Origin: Lentisphaeria bacterium UBA1776
Lineage (GTDB): Bacteria > Verrucomicrobiota > Lentisphaeria > Victivallales > Victivallaceae
NCBI GenBank assembly: GCA_002314605.1
Contig: DCGO01000078.1
Coordinates: 29,703 to 37,167, forward strand
Direction of reading: 5' to 3'
DNA length: 7,465 bases
Shown here piece after piece: positions 1 through 6,490 of the stretch. Position numbers and translations under genes: made by a program. Every line of letters starts with the position of its first letter. Positions within the stretch are counted from its first letter, which is position 1. A model generated the notes under the pieces. That model was not told where the DNA came from. It searched no databases and saw only the letters and a program-made list of their open reading frames with translations.

Positions 1-43
1 ATTGTCTCGCAAATCCATCCGTTTGTTTTTTTAGAGGTCCCTT

Positions 44-1708
44 CTATTTTGCGCGGAGCGCACATGCGGTCAGGGCGAGGATCTGGGGGAGAAGCTGTTT
101 TTTCCGGCTCAGTACGCCGGGGAGACGGAAGAGTCCGTTTCCGATCTTTTCGTAGGGGAGATTCCGGATGATCTGCCGCGAGCCGCAGATCAGAAGTTCC
201 GAATTTTCCCGTACTGCGTCCGTCACCAGAAGGGCAGCAAAACTCAACTGATCCTGTTCGATGATCTTCTGCAGTTCCCGTGTAAGCTCTTCCGACCGCT
301 GGTGGAGGAGTTCCAGATTGGTTTCCTCGATCTGGGAAAGGGCGAATTTGAAGGGGCCGTCCGTGTAATCCTTGCGGTCGGCATTGATGACTCCCGCCGC
401 ATCTTTGGCGGCAAGGGGCGAGTCGATCTGCAGAAGCTCCTGCATGAGTTCCGTGCCGGTGACGCCGGAGATTTTTTCGAGCCACTCCGCCATGCGGCGG
501 TCCAGGTCCGCCGTGGTGGGGGAGCGGAGGAGGAGGGTGTCGGTGATGATCCCTCCCAGCAGGATCCCGGCCAGTTCCGGGGTGAGGCTTTCTCCGGAAG
601 CCCGGAACATAGAGGCTACCAAAGTACAGGTACTGCCCACAATGTCCCCGGTGAATCTGATGGGGGCAGCCGTGGGCATCATGCCGATACGGTGGTGATC
701 GACCACTTCCACAACGGGCAGTTCCGCCACACCGGGGAGACTCTGTTCGATCTCGTTGTGATCCACCAGGATCATCCGTCTCGGCGGTTCTCCGTTGAAG
801 ACTTTTTTGAGGACCGCTCCGGCGATCCGGTTTTCCCCGTCAAGGACGGGAATGACATCTTCGGCAAAATTGAGGATCTCCCCCTTGACTTCCCGCAGGC
901 GGTCGCCGGGGGAGAGGGTGAGTTCCTGTTCACGGAACCGGACGTGTTCCACCGGCATGCTGAATTTCAGCCGGCGGATCACCGAAGCGGAGTCGAAGGG
1001 GGTGTGGAGGATGGAGACCCCGGCCGCACGGGCCGCCTGAATGACCACCGGATCCGCTTCCCGGCCTCCGGTGAGGATGAGGAGCCGGATCTTTTTCTGA
1101 AGCGCCTGCAGGTGAATTTCCGGACGGTCTCCGACGATCAGGGCCAGTTCATCGGCGGCGTCTGAAGGCAGGTGTTCATTGAAGGAATCCAGACTCATGG
1201 CCGCCACATAGACCTTGAAGTGCTGTTCCTTCTGCATATCGGTCCCCGCCAGCACCCGGGCTTCCAGAATTTCGGTGACAAGCCCGATGGAGCTGTAGAT
1301 CCGGCGTCCGGCAAGACTTCCCTCGCTCTCCAAATTGAGAAGGCGGGAGAGGAGCGCCATGGGGCTCAGCATGCCGAGAAACTTTCCGTCTCCATCGGTG
1401 ACCGGGAGCCGGGCAAAGCCGGATTCCCTCAGACGGTTCACCGCATCAAAGAGGGTGGAGCCGGATGTGAGGACGGGGACCGGGGTCATGACATCTTCCA
1501 CCCTCAGACTCACATCGCCGCAGGTCGGCGGCGGGGCCGTGCGGAAGCGTTTGAAAAGCCATGCCGCCCGTTCCGGCAGAAGGCCAGGGCAGACGGCGGT
1601 AATATTTTTCATCCCCTGCCGGCGGCGGAGTTCCGCCAGAGCCGCCGCGCTGGCAATACTGTCGATATCCGGATTCCGATGTCCGGACACAATCACTTGA
1701 AAATCCAC
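44..1708 (-). CDS. ppaC: Family II (Mn-dependent) inorganic pyrophosphatase with CBS-DRTGG-CBS regulatory insert
   Basis: Predicted cytoplasmic enzyme hydrolysing pyrophosphate to two phosphates; 554 residues from the GTG chosen here. Seen in order (this numbering): DHH motif HRNPDIDS at 10-17; first CBS domain about 68-124 (VEDVMTP near its start); DRTGG-type domain about 142-250 with the GDR signature at 193-195; second CBS about 258-307; then the rest of the DHH domain with ILVDHNE near 316, VDHHR at 336-340 and ITDT with Asp390. The C-terminal DHHA2 domain ends with SRKKQ at 534-538. All expected metal-ligand positions and the substrate-binding SRKKQ are present, so it should be active. 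In characterised CBS-pyrophosphatases adenine nucleotides bind the CBS pair, and diadenosine polyphosphates activate forms with DRTGG; such control here is inferred. Length fits the CBS-DRTGG subfamily and is far above the roughly 310 residues of plain family II enzymes. ATG 1759 or TTG 1762 would add 17 or 18 residues, but the GTG has a good Shine-Dalgarno and the likely promoter lies inside that extension. Transcribed away from the transporter; no clear terminator follows the stop. Confidence 0.93.
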   Translation of the reverse strand: MDFQVIVSGHRNPDIDSIASAAALAELRRRQGMKNITAVCPGLLPERAAWLFKRFRTAPPPTCGDVSLRVEDVMTPVPVLTSGSTLFDAVNRLRESGFARLPVTDGDGKFLGMLSPMALLSRLLNLESEGSLAGRRIYSSIGLVTEILEARVLAGTDMQKEQHFKVYVAAMSLDSFNEHLPSDAADELALIVGDRPEIHLQALQKKIRLLILTGGREADPVVIQAARAAGVSILHTPFDSASVIRRLKFSMPVEHVRFREQELTLSPGDRLREVKGEILNFAEDVIPVLDGENRIAGAVLKKVFNGEPPRRMILVDHNEIEQSLPGVAELPVVEVVDHHRIGMMPTAAPIRFTGDIVGSTCTLVASMFRASGESLTPELAGILLGGIITDTLLLRSPTTADLDRRMAEWLEKISGVTGTELMQELLQIDSPLAAKDAAGVINADRKDYTDGPFKFALSQIEETNLELLHQRSEELTRELQKIIEQDQLSFAALLVTDAVRENSELLICGSRQIIRNLPYEKIGNGLFRLPGVLSRKKQLLPQILALTACALRAK

Positions 1709-1717
1709 CGGAACAAT

Positions 1718-1722
1718 CTCCC
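1718..1722 (-). promoter_or_regulatory. Shine-Dalgarno for the pyrophosphatase (decides start)
   Basis: GGGAG on the minus strand, 9 nt before the GTG at 1708. The product then begins VDFQVIVSGHRNPD, which places the catalytic HxNPDxD motif about ten residues from the N terminus, as in other family II pyrophosphatases. The ATG at 1759 has only an A-rich stretch upstream and no comparable site. Confidence 0.6.
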
Positions 1723-1747
1723 ATGCATGATGTTTTTTTCTTCCATA

Positions 1748-1775
1748 AAAATATATCATCAAATCTTTTTTTCAA
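1748..1775 (-). promoter_or_regulatory. Candidate sigma70-type promoter for the pyrophosphatase
   Basis: Read on the minus strand, TTGAAA (1775-1770) and TATTTT (1753-1748) are separated by 16 bp. Transcription would start near 1741 and give a leader of roughly 30 nt before the GTG at 1708. It sits in a short AT-rich patch within otherwise GC-rich DNA. This is a consensus match by eye only; AT-rich stretches produce such matches by chance. Confidence 0.45.
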
Positions 1776-1835
1776 CCGGGCAGATGAAAATTCCCCCTAC
1801 GGAAGCGAGCCGGGGTGTCTGCGCGGCGGCTCTGC

Positions 1836-1863
1836 TTGAAAAAAAACAAAACAATGATACATT
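1836..1863 (+). promoter_or_regulatory. Candidate extended -10 promoter of the ABC sugar importer operon
   Basis: TTGAAA (1836-1841) and TACATT (1858-1863) are separated by 16 bp, with TG at 1855-1856 giving an extended -10 (TGaTACATT). The predicted start is near 1870, leaving a leader of about 65 nt before the first binding-protein gene. An imperfectly placed inverted repeat, GAGCCG (1807-1812) and CGGCTC (1827-1832), lies just upstream of the -35 and could be an activator site or chance. This is the only good promoter match in the 227-bp divergent gap that reads rightward. Confidence 0.55.
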
Positions 1864-1879
1864 AACAGCATTTCCCGCT

Positions 1880-1893
1880 ACCGGAATTCCGGT
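1880..1893. promoter_or_regulatory. Perfect 14-bp palindrome, candidate operator
   Basis: ACCGGAATTCCGGT is its own reverse complement across all 14 bases. It lies about 10-24 nt after the predicted transcription start and before the first Shine-Dalgarno, a usual place for a repressor site. The centre is AT rather than the central CG typical of LacI-family operators, so a different regulator family would be expected. No regulator gene is in the window. As RNA it could fold only with an unfavourably tight loop and no U tract follows, so a terminator is unlikely. Confidence 0.4.
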
Positions 1894-1935
1894 TCTGACT
1901 GTCGGGGGAGAAGGCGTGGAAAAGGGAGTCTCTGT

Positions 1936-2925
1936 ATGATGATCCAGAAGGTGTTTGTCTTTTTGCTTTTGACCGCATCGGCAGTGCTTTTCACCTGCGG
2001 TGTCGTCAGAAAAGCCGTCCATGTCCGGGCATCGGAGAATTGCAGGAAAGTGGTGGCAGTTGTCCCGGTGGGGGCCGTCAATACCTGGTGGGTCGCTGTC
2101 CGCAAAGGGGCGGAACAGGCCGGCATGGAAGAAAATGTGGAGATCATATGGAACGGCCCGGAAGTGGATACGGACCGGGAGAAACAGATTCAGATTGTCG
2201 AGGATCTTCTGTCTCAGAATGTCGATGCCGTTGTGCTGGCCCCCGGTGATGCGGCGGCGCTGGTGCGCTCCGTCCACAAAGTGAAGGACAGGGGAATCCC
2301 ATGTATCATCATTGACTCTCCGGTCAAAACGGAGCGCTACGATGCCTTTGCCGGGACAGACGGTTATGCGGCCGGATGCATTGCCGCCAGACTGGCCGGC
2401 AAGGCCCTGAAGGACGGAAAAGGCAATGCTCTGATCATCCGGTATCTGCCGACGATCAAGACAGGAGAGGACCGGGCCAACGGATTCATAGACACGTTGA
2501 AAAAGGAATTTCCCGGGGTCCGTATTCTGGGGGATATTCACACGGCGGGTTCGGTGGACGATGCGCGGCAGAAGACCACGGATCTTCTGACCCGTTTTCC
2601 GGAGACCGATCTGGTCTATGGGGTGAATCAGCCATCGGCTGTAGGCGCGTACAAGGCCGTTGTGACCCGGGAGACGGAGCGCAAGGTGGTGCTGATCGCC
2701 TTCGACTCGGATCCCGTACTTCTGAAAGGGGTCGAAGACGGTGATGTCAAGGCCATCATTTCCCAGAACCCGTTTCAAATCGGTTATACCGGGGTGAAAA
2801 TGGCGGCCCGCCGTCTCCGCGGCGAAGAGATCCGTCCCCGCAAGGTCAGTACTCCGATTCTGGTCATCAACCGGGAAAATCTGCAGGAAATGAAGGCGAA
2901 ATATCCGGATGTTCTGGGGTTGTGA
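1936..2925 (+). CDS. Sugar ABC transporter solute-binding protein (RbsB-like), copy 1
   Basis: Extracytoplasmic receptor that should capture a sugar-like ligand and deliver it to the permease; 329 residues, about normal for periplasmic binding protein type I (Peripla_BP_4). An N-terminal hydrophobic segment (about residues 6-24) forms a signal peptide or anchor, followed by a basic stretch and a possible cleavage after VRA near residue 32. The mature part has alternating beta/alpha elements. Positions matching E. coli RbsB ligand contacts by hand alignment are N49, W51 and W52 (in place of the Phe pair), D127, R180, N231, D257 and Q277; the Arg that follows the Asp in RbsB is Ser here. GGGAG at 1924-1928 lies 7 nt before this ATG (10 nt before the adjacent second ATG). 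First gene of the importer operon. Cys21 sits in LFTC, a poor lipobox, and is not conserved in copy 2, so lipidation is doubtful. The ligand cannot be named from sequence. Confidence 0.92.
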   Translation: MMIQKVFVFLLLTASAVLFTCGVVRKAVHVRASENCRKVVAVVPVGAVNTWWVAVRKGAEQAGMEENVEIIWNGPEVDTDREKQIQIVEDLLSQNVDAVVLAPGDAAALVRSVHKVKDRGIPCIIIDSPVKTERYDAFAGTDGYAAGCIAARLAGKALKDGKGNALIIRYLPTIKTGEDRANGFIDTLKKEFPGVRILGDIHTAGSVDDARQKTTDLLTRFPETDLVYGVNQPSAVGAYKAVVTRETERKVVLIAFDSDPVLLKGVEDGDVKAIISQNPFQIGYTGVKMAARRLRGEEIRPRKVSTPILVINRENLQEMKAKYPDVLGL

Positions 2926-2982
2926 ATCCGGCTGATCTGGAGATCCTGAACGTGATGCGCATGACATGAAAAAGGTGTAGAA

Positions 2983-3969
2983 GTGAATTTCAAGAAAACA
3001 TTCGTGTTTCTTCTGCTTGCTGTATCCCTGATCCTGTTTACCGGAGGAGTTGTCAGAAAAGTGGTTCATCTGCGGGCAGCCGCAAAGCAGAGAAAAGTCG
3101 TTGCCGTCGTTCCCATCGGCACCATCAACATGTGGTGGGAGATTGTCCACAAAGGGGCGATGAAGGCGTGCGAGGAAGAGAATATGGACATCATCTGGAG
3201 CGGTCCGGAACTGGAGACCGACCGGGAAAAACAGATCCAGATCGTGGAAGACATCCTGTCCCAGAATGTGGACGCAGTGGTCCTGGCTCCCAGCGACGGG
3301 GCGGCGCTGGTGCGCTCGATCCACAAGGTGAAGGACCGGGGGATCCCATGCGTTCTCATTGACTCCATGGCCAGGACGGAAAACTACGATGCCTTTGCCG
3401 CCACCGACGGGCGTGCGGGGGCCGGGACTGCAGCGAGGCTGGTCGGGAAAGTTCTGAAAGGGAAAGGCAATGTCCTCCTCATCCGGCATCTGCAGTCGGT
3501 CAAATCCGACGAGGACCGGGCCGGCGGGTTCATTGAGGCGTTGAAAAAGGAGTTTCCGGAGATCCGGATCCTGGGGGACACCTACACCTCCGGGACGGTG
3601 GATGATGCCCGGCAGAAGACGGCGGACCTTCTGACCCGCTTTCCGGAGACCGATGCGGTCTATGCGGTGAATCAGCCAACGTCGGTAGGCGCGTACAAGG
3701 CTGTGGTGACCCGGGAGTCGAAGCGGAAAGTCGTGCTGGTGGGCTTTGATTCCGACCCTGTTCTGCTGAAGGGCATTGAGGACAACGACGTCTATGCCCT
3801 GATTGTACAGGACCCGTTCCGGATCGGCTACACCGGGGTGAAAATGGCGGTCCGGTGCATGCGGGGAGAGAAGATCAGCCCCAGGAATGTCAGTATTCCG
3901 AGTCTGGTTGTCCATAAGGAGAATCTGGAAGAAATGAAGAAAAAATATCCGGAAGCGCTGGGGTTGTAA
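2983..3969 (+). CDS. Sugar ABC transporter solute-binding protein (RbsB-like), copy 2
   Basis: Second receptor, 328 residues, collinear with copy 1 and differing by one single-residue gap; hand alignment gives about 230 identical positions of 329. Signal segment residues 6-24, then a basic stretch and possible cleavage after LRAAA. The predicted ligand contacts are unchanged: N49, W51, W52, D127, R179, N230, D256, Q276, so the two proteins probably bind the same or a closely related ligand. Start is GTG; an in-frame TGA at 2962-2964 rules out extension, and AAAGGTG (2971-2977) lies 5 nt before it. It follows copy 1 after 57 bp with no terminator and ends 3 bp before the ATPase, so it is part of the same transcript. 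The Cys21 of copy 1 is Gly here. Whether this copy or the first is the main receptor cannot be told. Confidence 0.92.
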   Translation: MNFKKTFVFLLLAVSLILFTGGVVRKVVHLRAAAKQRKVVAVVPIGTINMWWEIVHKGAMKACEEENMDIIWSGPELETDREKQIQIVEDILSQNVDAVVLAPSDGAALVRSIHKVKDRGIPCVLIDSMARTENYDAFAATDGRAGAGTAARLVGKVLKGKGNVLLIRHLQSVKSDEDRAGGFIEALKKEFPEIRILGDTYTSGTVDDARQKTADLLTRFPETDAVYAVNQPTSVGAYKAVVTRESKRKVVLVGFDSDPVLLKGIEDNDVYALIVQDPFRIGYTGVKMAVRCMRGEKISPRNVSIPSLVVHKENLEEMKKKYPEALGL

Positions 3970-3972
3970 GAG

Positions 3973-5475
3973 ATGGGATCACAGGATGTTATACTGGAAA
4001 TGGAGGGGATCGTCAAGTGTTTCCCTCCGGTGACGGCCCTGGATCATGTGTCCTTGAAGATCCGGCGGGGGACGGTCCACGCCCTCTGCGGGGAAAACGG
4101 TGCCGGAAAATCCACGCTGATGAAGATTTTGTCCGGGGTTTATCAGCCGGATGATGGAAAGATCATTCTGAATGGAGAGGAACAGAAATTTGTCCGTCCC
4201 GCCGATTCTCTCCGGGCAGGGATCTCCATGCTGTATCAGGAACTGGAGCTGGCTCCTTCGCTGACAGTCTATGAAAATGTTTTCCTGGGAGATGAAATTC
4301 TTGTCCGGGGGCTTCTGCACAGGGTGGATACCGCTGCGGAAATCGCCGCCGTGAAGAGGCTGATGGCGGAGTACGGTTTTTCGCTGGATCCGTCTGCATT
4401 GATCCAGTCCCTTTCTCCCGGGGAGTGCCAGATCGTGGAACTGATGAAGGCCCTGCTGCATCAGGCAAAATTGATCGTGATGGACGAGCCCACCAGTTCC
4501 CTCTCCGAGTCGGAGGCGCAGAAACTCTTCCGGGTGATCCGCGACCTGAAGGCGAGGGGGATCACCATGATCTACATCTCCCACCGGATGGAAGAGATCA
4601 AAATGCTTGCCGATGACATCAGTGTTCTCCGGGACGGCGCGGTGGTCAGGTCCGCTTCCGCATCGGATCTGGAGATCGACGAAGTGATCCGATACATGGT
4701 GGGCCGGGAACTTCATGACTATTATCCCCGGCGGGTGCCGAAGATCGGCGAAGTGGTTTTCCGGGCCGAGGGGCTTTCCGCTGCGAACGGGATCCGGGAT
4801 ATTTCCTTTCAGGTCCGTTCCGGGGAGATCGTCGGCATGGCCGGACTGATCGGCGCGGGACGTTCGGAAACTGCCCGGGCGATTTTCGGGGTGGACCCCG
4901 TGACGGCGGGGAGTTGTTTTCTGAATGGAACGCTGCTGAAGATCGGATCGCCCCGGGATGCGATCCGGTCCGGGATCGCTTATCTTACCGAGGACCGGAA
5001 ACGGACCGGGCTCTGTACCGGGCTCGCGTGTGCATGGAATATCACTCTGCCGAATTACGGGTCAATCGGCATGAAGCAAGTGCTGAATCCGGCCAGAGAG
5101 AGACGACTGACGGAGGAACTGGGGGACAAGGTTCATCTGAGGTGGAGTTCCCCGGATGCTCCGGCGTCGTCCCTTTCCGGAGGAAATCAGCAGAAGCTTC
5201 TGCTGGCCCGCTGGCTTTTGGCTGATTCGGAATTTCTGATTTTCGATGAGCCCACCCGGGGGATCGACGTAGGCGCCAAAAAGGAGATCTACACCCTTTT
5301 GAATGAACTTGCATCGGAGGGCCGGGCGATCCTGGTGATCTCCTCGGAACTGCCGGAACTTTTCGGGATCTGCGACCGTCTGATCGTCATGCGGGACAAG
5401 CGGATCGCCGGAGAGCGGATCTGCGCGGAAACCGATCCGGAAGAAATCATGCATCTTGCTGCAGTAAGACAATAA
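3973..5475 (+). CDS. Sugar ABC transporter ATP-binding protein, two NBDs (RbsA/MglA type)
   Basis: Cytoplasmic ATPase powering sugar import; 500 residues, standard for the RbsA/MglA/XylG class in which two nucleotide-binding domains are fused. Domain 1 (about 1-245): Walker A GENGAGKST at 40-48, Q-loop Gln89, signature LSPGE at 147-151, Walker B LIVMDEP at 167-173, switch His204. Domain 2 (about 255-500): degenerate Walker A GLIGAGRSE at 291-299 lacking the Lys, signature LSGGNQ at 401-406, Walker B FLIFDEPTRGIDVG at 421-434. The degenerate second P-loop is normal for this family, so it is not evidence of decay. The ATG lies 3 bp after the preceding stop and lacks a strong Shine-Dalgarno (only GGGGT at 3960-3964), which suggests translational coupling to the binding protein. 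A later ATG (residue 10) would trim the first beta strand and is less likely. No frameshift or missing motif. Confidence 0.96.
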   Translation: MGSQDVILEMEGIVKCFPPVTALDHVSLKIRRGTVHALCGENGAGKSTLMKILSGVYQPDDGKIILNGEEQKFVRPADSLRAGISMLYQELELAPSLTVYENVFLGDEILVRGLLHRVDTAAEIAAVKRLMAEYGFSLDPSALIQSLSPGECQIVELMKALLHQAKLIVMDEPTSSLSESEAQKLFRVIRDLKARGITMIYISHRMEEIKMLADDISVLRDGAVVRSASASDLEIDEVIRYMVGRELHDYYPRRVPKIGEVVFRAEGLSAANGIRDISFQVRSGEIVGMAGLIGAGRSETARAIFGVDPVTAGSCFLNGTLLKIGSPRDAIRSGIAYLTEDRKRTGLCTGLACAWNITLPNYGSIGMKQVLNPARERRLTEELGDKVHLRWSSPDAPASSLSGGNQQKLLLARWLLADSEFLIFDEPTRGIDVGAKKEIYTLLNELASEGRAILVISSELPELFGICDRLIVMRDKRIAGERICAETDPEEIMHLAAVRQ

Positions 5476-5478
5476 TTG

Positions 5479-5483
5479 AAGGA
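5479..5483 (+). promoter_or_regulatory. Shine-Dalgarno for the permease (decides start)
   Basis: AAGGA lies 7 nt before the ATG at 5491. A TTG at 5476, directly after the ATPase stop codon, would add five residues (MKDFF) but has no ribosome binding site and would overlap this one, so the ATG is preferred. Confidence 0.7.
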
Positions 5484-5490
5484 TTTTTTC

Positions 5491-6471
5491 ATGAATAAAA
5501 TCGCCAGACAGCTGCTTCCATTTTCCTCTCTTCTCTTTATCATTTCCCTCTGGACCTTTCTGGAGCCGGATAATTTTCTGACCATGCAGAACCTCTTCAA
5601 TGTTCTGCGGAGATCCTCCATCAGCGGGATCATTGCCGTGGGGATGACTTTTGTGATCATTACGGCGGGGATCGATCTGTCGGTGGGGGCCATGCTGGCG
5701 CTTTGCGGGATGATCGGGTCATTGGTCATGCTGACTCTTTCCGGCGGCACATGGCAGGCCATTGCCGGCGGGTCTTTTATCGATATGGGGGCGGCGGCCA
5801 TGGTGACAGGGACCCTTGCCGGAGTCGGCCTCGGGGCGGTCTTCGGGCTGGCAAACGGACTCCTTATCACCCGGCTCAAACTGGCGCCGTTCATTGTGAC
5901 ACTGGGGACCATGAGTATTTTCCGTGGGATCTCGTATCTTCTGAATGACGGGAAGCCCTTTGCCGTATCAAGGTACATCTATCTGGACACCGGCAGGGTT
6001 CTGGGGATCCCGGTTTCGATACTGCTCTTTATTCTGGTACTTTTGATGTTCGGATTTATCCTGAAATACACCCCTTTCGGCCGCTATGTTTATGCCATCG
6101 GCGCCAATCCGCAGACGGCGTTTCATGCGGGAGTGAATGTACGGAACGTGCTGGTCTGGGTCTATACCATTACCGGAGCGCTGGTGGGATTGGCTGCCAT
6201 GATCACGGTGGCCCGGGCCAGTTCGGCGCAGCCGTCTTCCGGGATCTCCATGGAACTGGATGTGATCGCTGCGGTGATCATCGGCGGATGTTCTCCCAAC
6301 GGAGGGAGGGGGACCATGACGGGGACGATCATCGGTACGCTTCTCATCAACTTTCTGCGGAACGGTCTTACGCTGCTGAATATTTCCACTAATGTCCAGC
6401 TGGTGGTCATCGGGCTCATCATCATCATTGCGGTGACGGCGGTTCAGTTCGCCTCCCGCCGGGAGGATTGA
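5491..6471 (+). CDS. Sugar ABC transporter permease (RbsC-like, BPD_transp_2)
   Basis: Inner-membrane channel subunit, presumably a homodimer since it is the only permease in the operon; 326 residues, typical for RbsC-type proteins (about 320-340). Hydrophobic segments by eye: about 8-25, 43-60, 64-83, 101-128, 132-150, 171-192, 222-242, 255-268, 276-290 and 301-320. Family motifs present: ITAGIDLSVGAMLAL (57-71), GANPQTAFHAGVNV (204-217, the cytoplasmic loop that contacts the ATPase) and ELDVIAAVIIGG followed by GGRGT (255-275). The loop after the DLSVG helix is somewhat long (about 83-100, Gly/Thr/Ser rich). It starts 15 bp after the ATPase stop and is the last gene of the operon. The coding end (6452-6466) contains a CCTCCC/GGGAGG hairpin but no U tract. 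Substrate specificity is set by the binding proteins and cannot be read from this subunit. Confidence 0.95.
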   Translation: MNKIARQLLPFSSLLFIISLWTFLEPDNFLTMQNLFNVLRRSSISGIIAVGMTFVIITAGIDLSVGAMLALCGMIGSLVMLTLSGGTWQAIAGGSFIDMGAAAMVTGTLAGVGLGAVFGLANGLLITRLKLAPFIVTLGTMSIFRGISYLLNDGKPFAVSRYIYLDTGRVLGIPVSILLFILVLLMFGFILKYTPFGRYVYAIGANPQTAFHAGVNVRNVLVWVYTITGALVGLAAMITVARASSAQPSSGISMELDVIAAVIIGGCSPNGGRGTMTGTIIGTLLINFLRNGLTLLNISTNVQLVVIGLIIIIAVTAVQFASRRED

Positions 6472-6490
6472 TTCCCTGCGGTCCGGGGGG

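Larger units (their letters stand above)
1936..3969 (+). repeat. Tandem direct duplication of the binding-protein gene
   Basis: The two units (1936-2925 and 2983-3969) are homologous over their entire length in direct orientation. Several stretches are identical at DNA level including silent sites, for example GTAGGCGCGTACAAGGC at 2641-2657 and 3685-3701. The duplication includes the coding sequences but no recognisable copy of the upstream promoter region. Confidence 0.85.

Noticed and set aside
1..43. Terminator after the pyrophosphatase gene
   Set aside because: Only a weak short pairing (AGAGG/CTTCT) is visible near 33-45. The T-run at 24-32 is an A-run in the direction of the gene's transcript, so it does not support termination of that gene.
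302..1939. Plus-strand open frames across the pyrophosphatase gene
   Set aside because: They are antisense to a gene with clear catalytic motifs, their composition is atypical, and no family is recognisable.
1985..2001. Lipobox in the first binding protein (LFTC around residue 21)
   Set aside because: Phe and Thr at the -2 and -1 positions do not fit a lipobox, and the paralogue has Gly in place of Cys.
2926..2982. Regulatory hairpin between the two binding-protein genes
   Set aside because: Only a 4-bp GATC/GATC pairing and a short ATGCGCAT palindrome are present; too weak to call a terminator or processing site.
1759..3915. Very long (about 718-codon) open frame on the minus strand opposite both binding-protein genes
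   Set aside because: It is antisense to two well-supported genes and its two halves resemble each other only because the sense genes are duplicates. It is rich in His, Pro, Arg and Gln with no recognisable domain, as expected for a shadow frame in GC-rich DNA.
3979..4716. Minus-strand open frame opposite the ATPase
   Set aside because: It lies wholly antisense to a full-length two-domain ABC ATPase with all motifs; no independent support.
4843..4869. Loss of the Walker A lysine in the second ATPase domain as a sign of a broken gene
   Set aside because: A degenerate second P-loop (GAGRSE type) is normal in the RbsA/MglA family; the signature and Walker B of that domain are intact.
5484..5489. 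T-run after the ATPase gene as an intrinsic terminator
   Set aside because: No stem-loop precedes it, and it is the spacer between the permease Shine-Dalgarno and its ATG.
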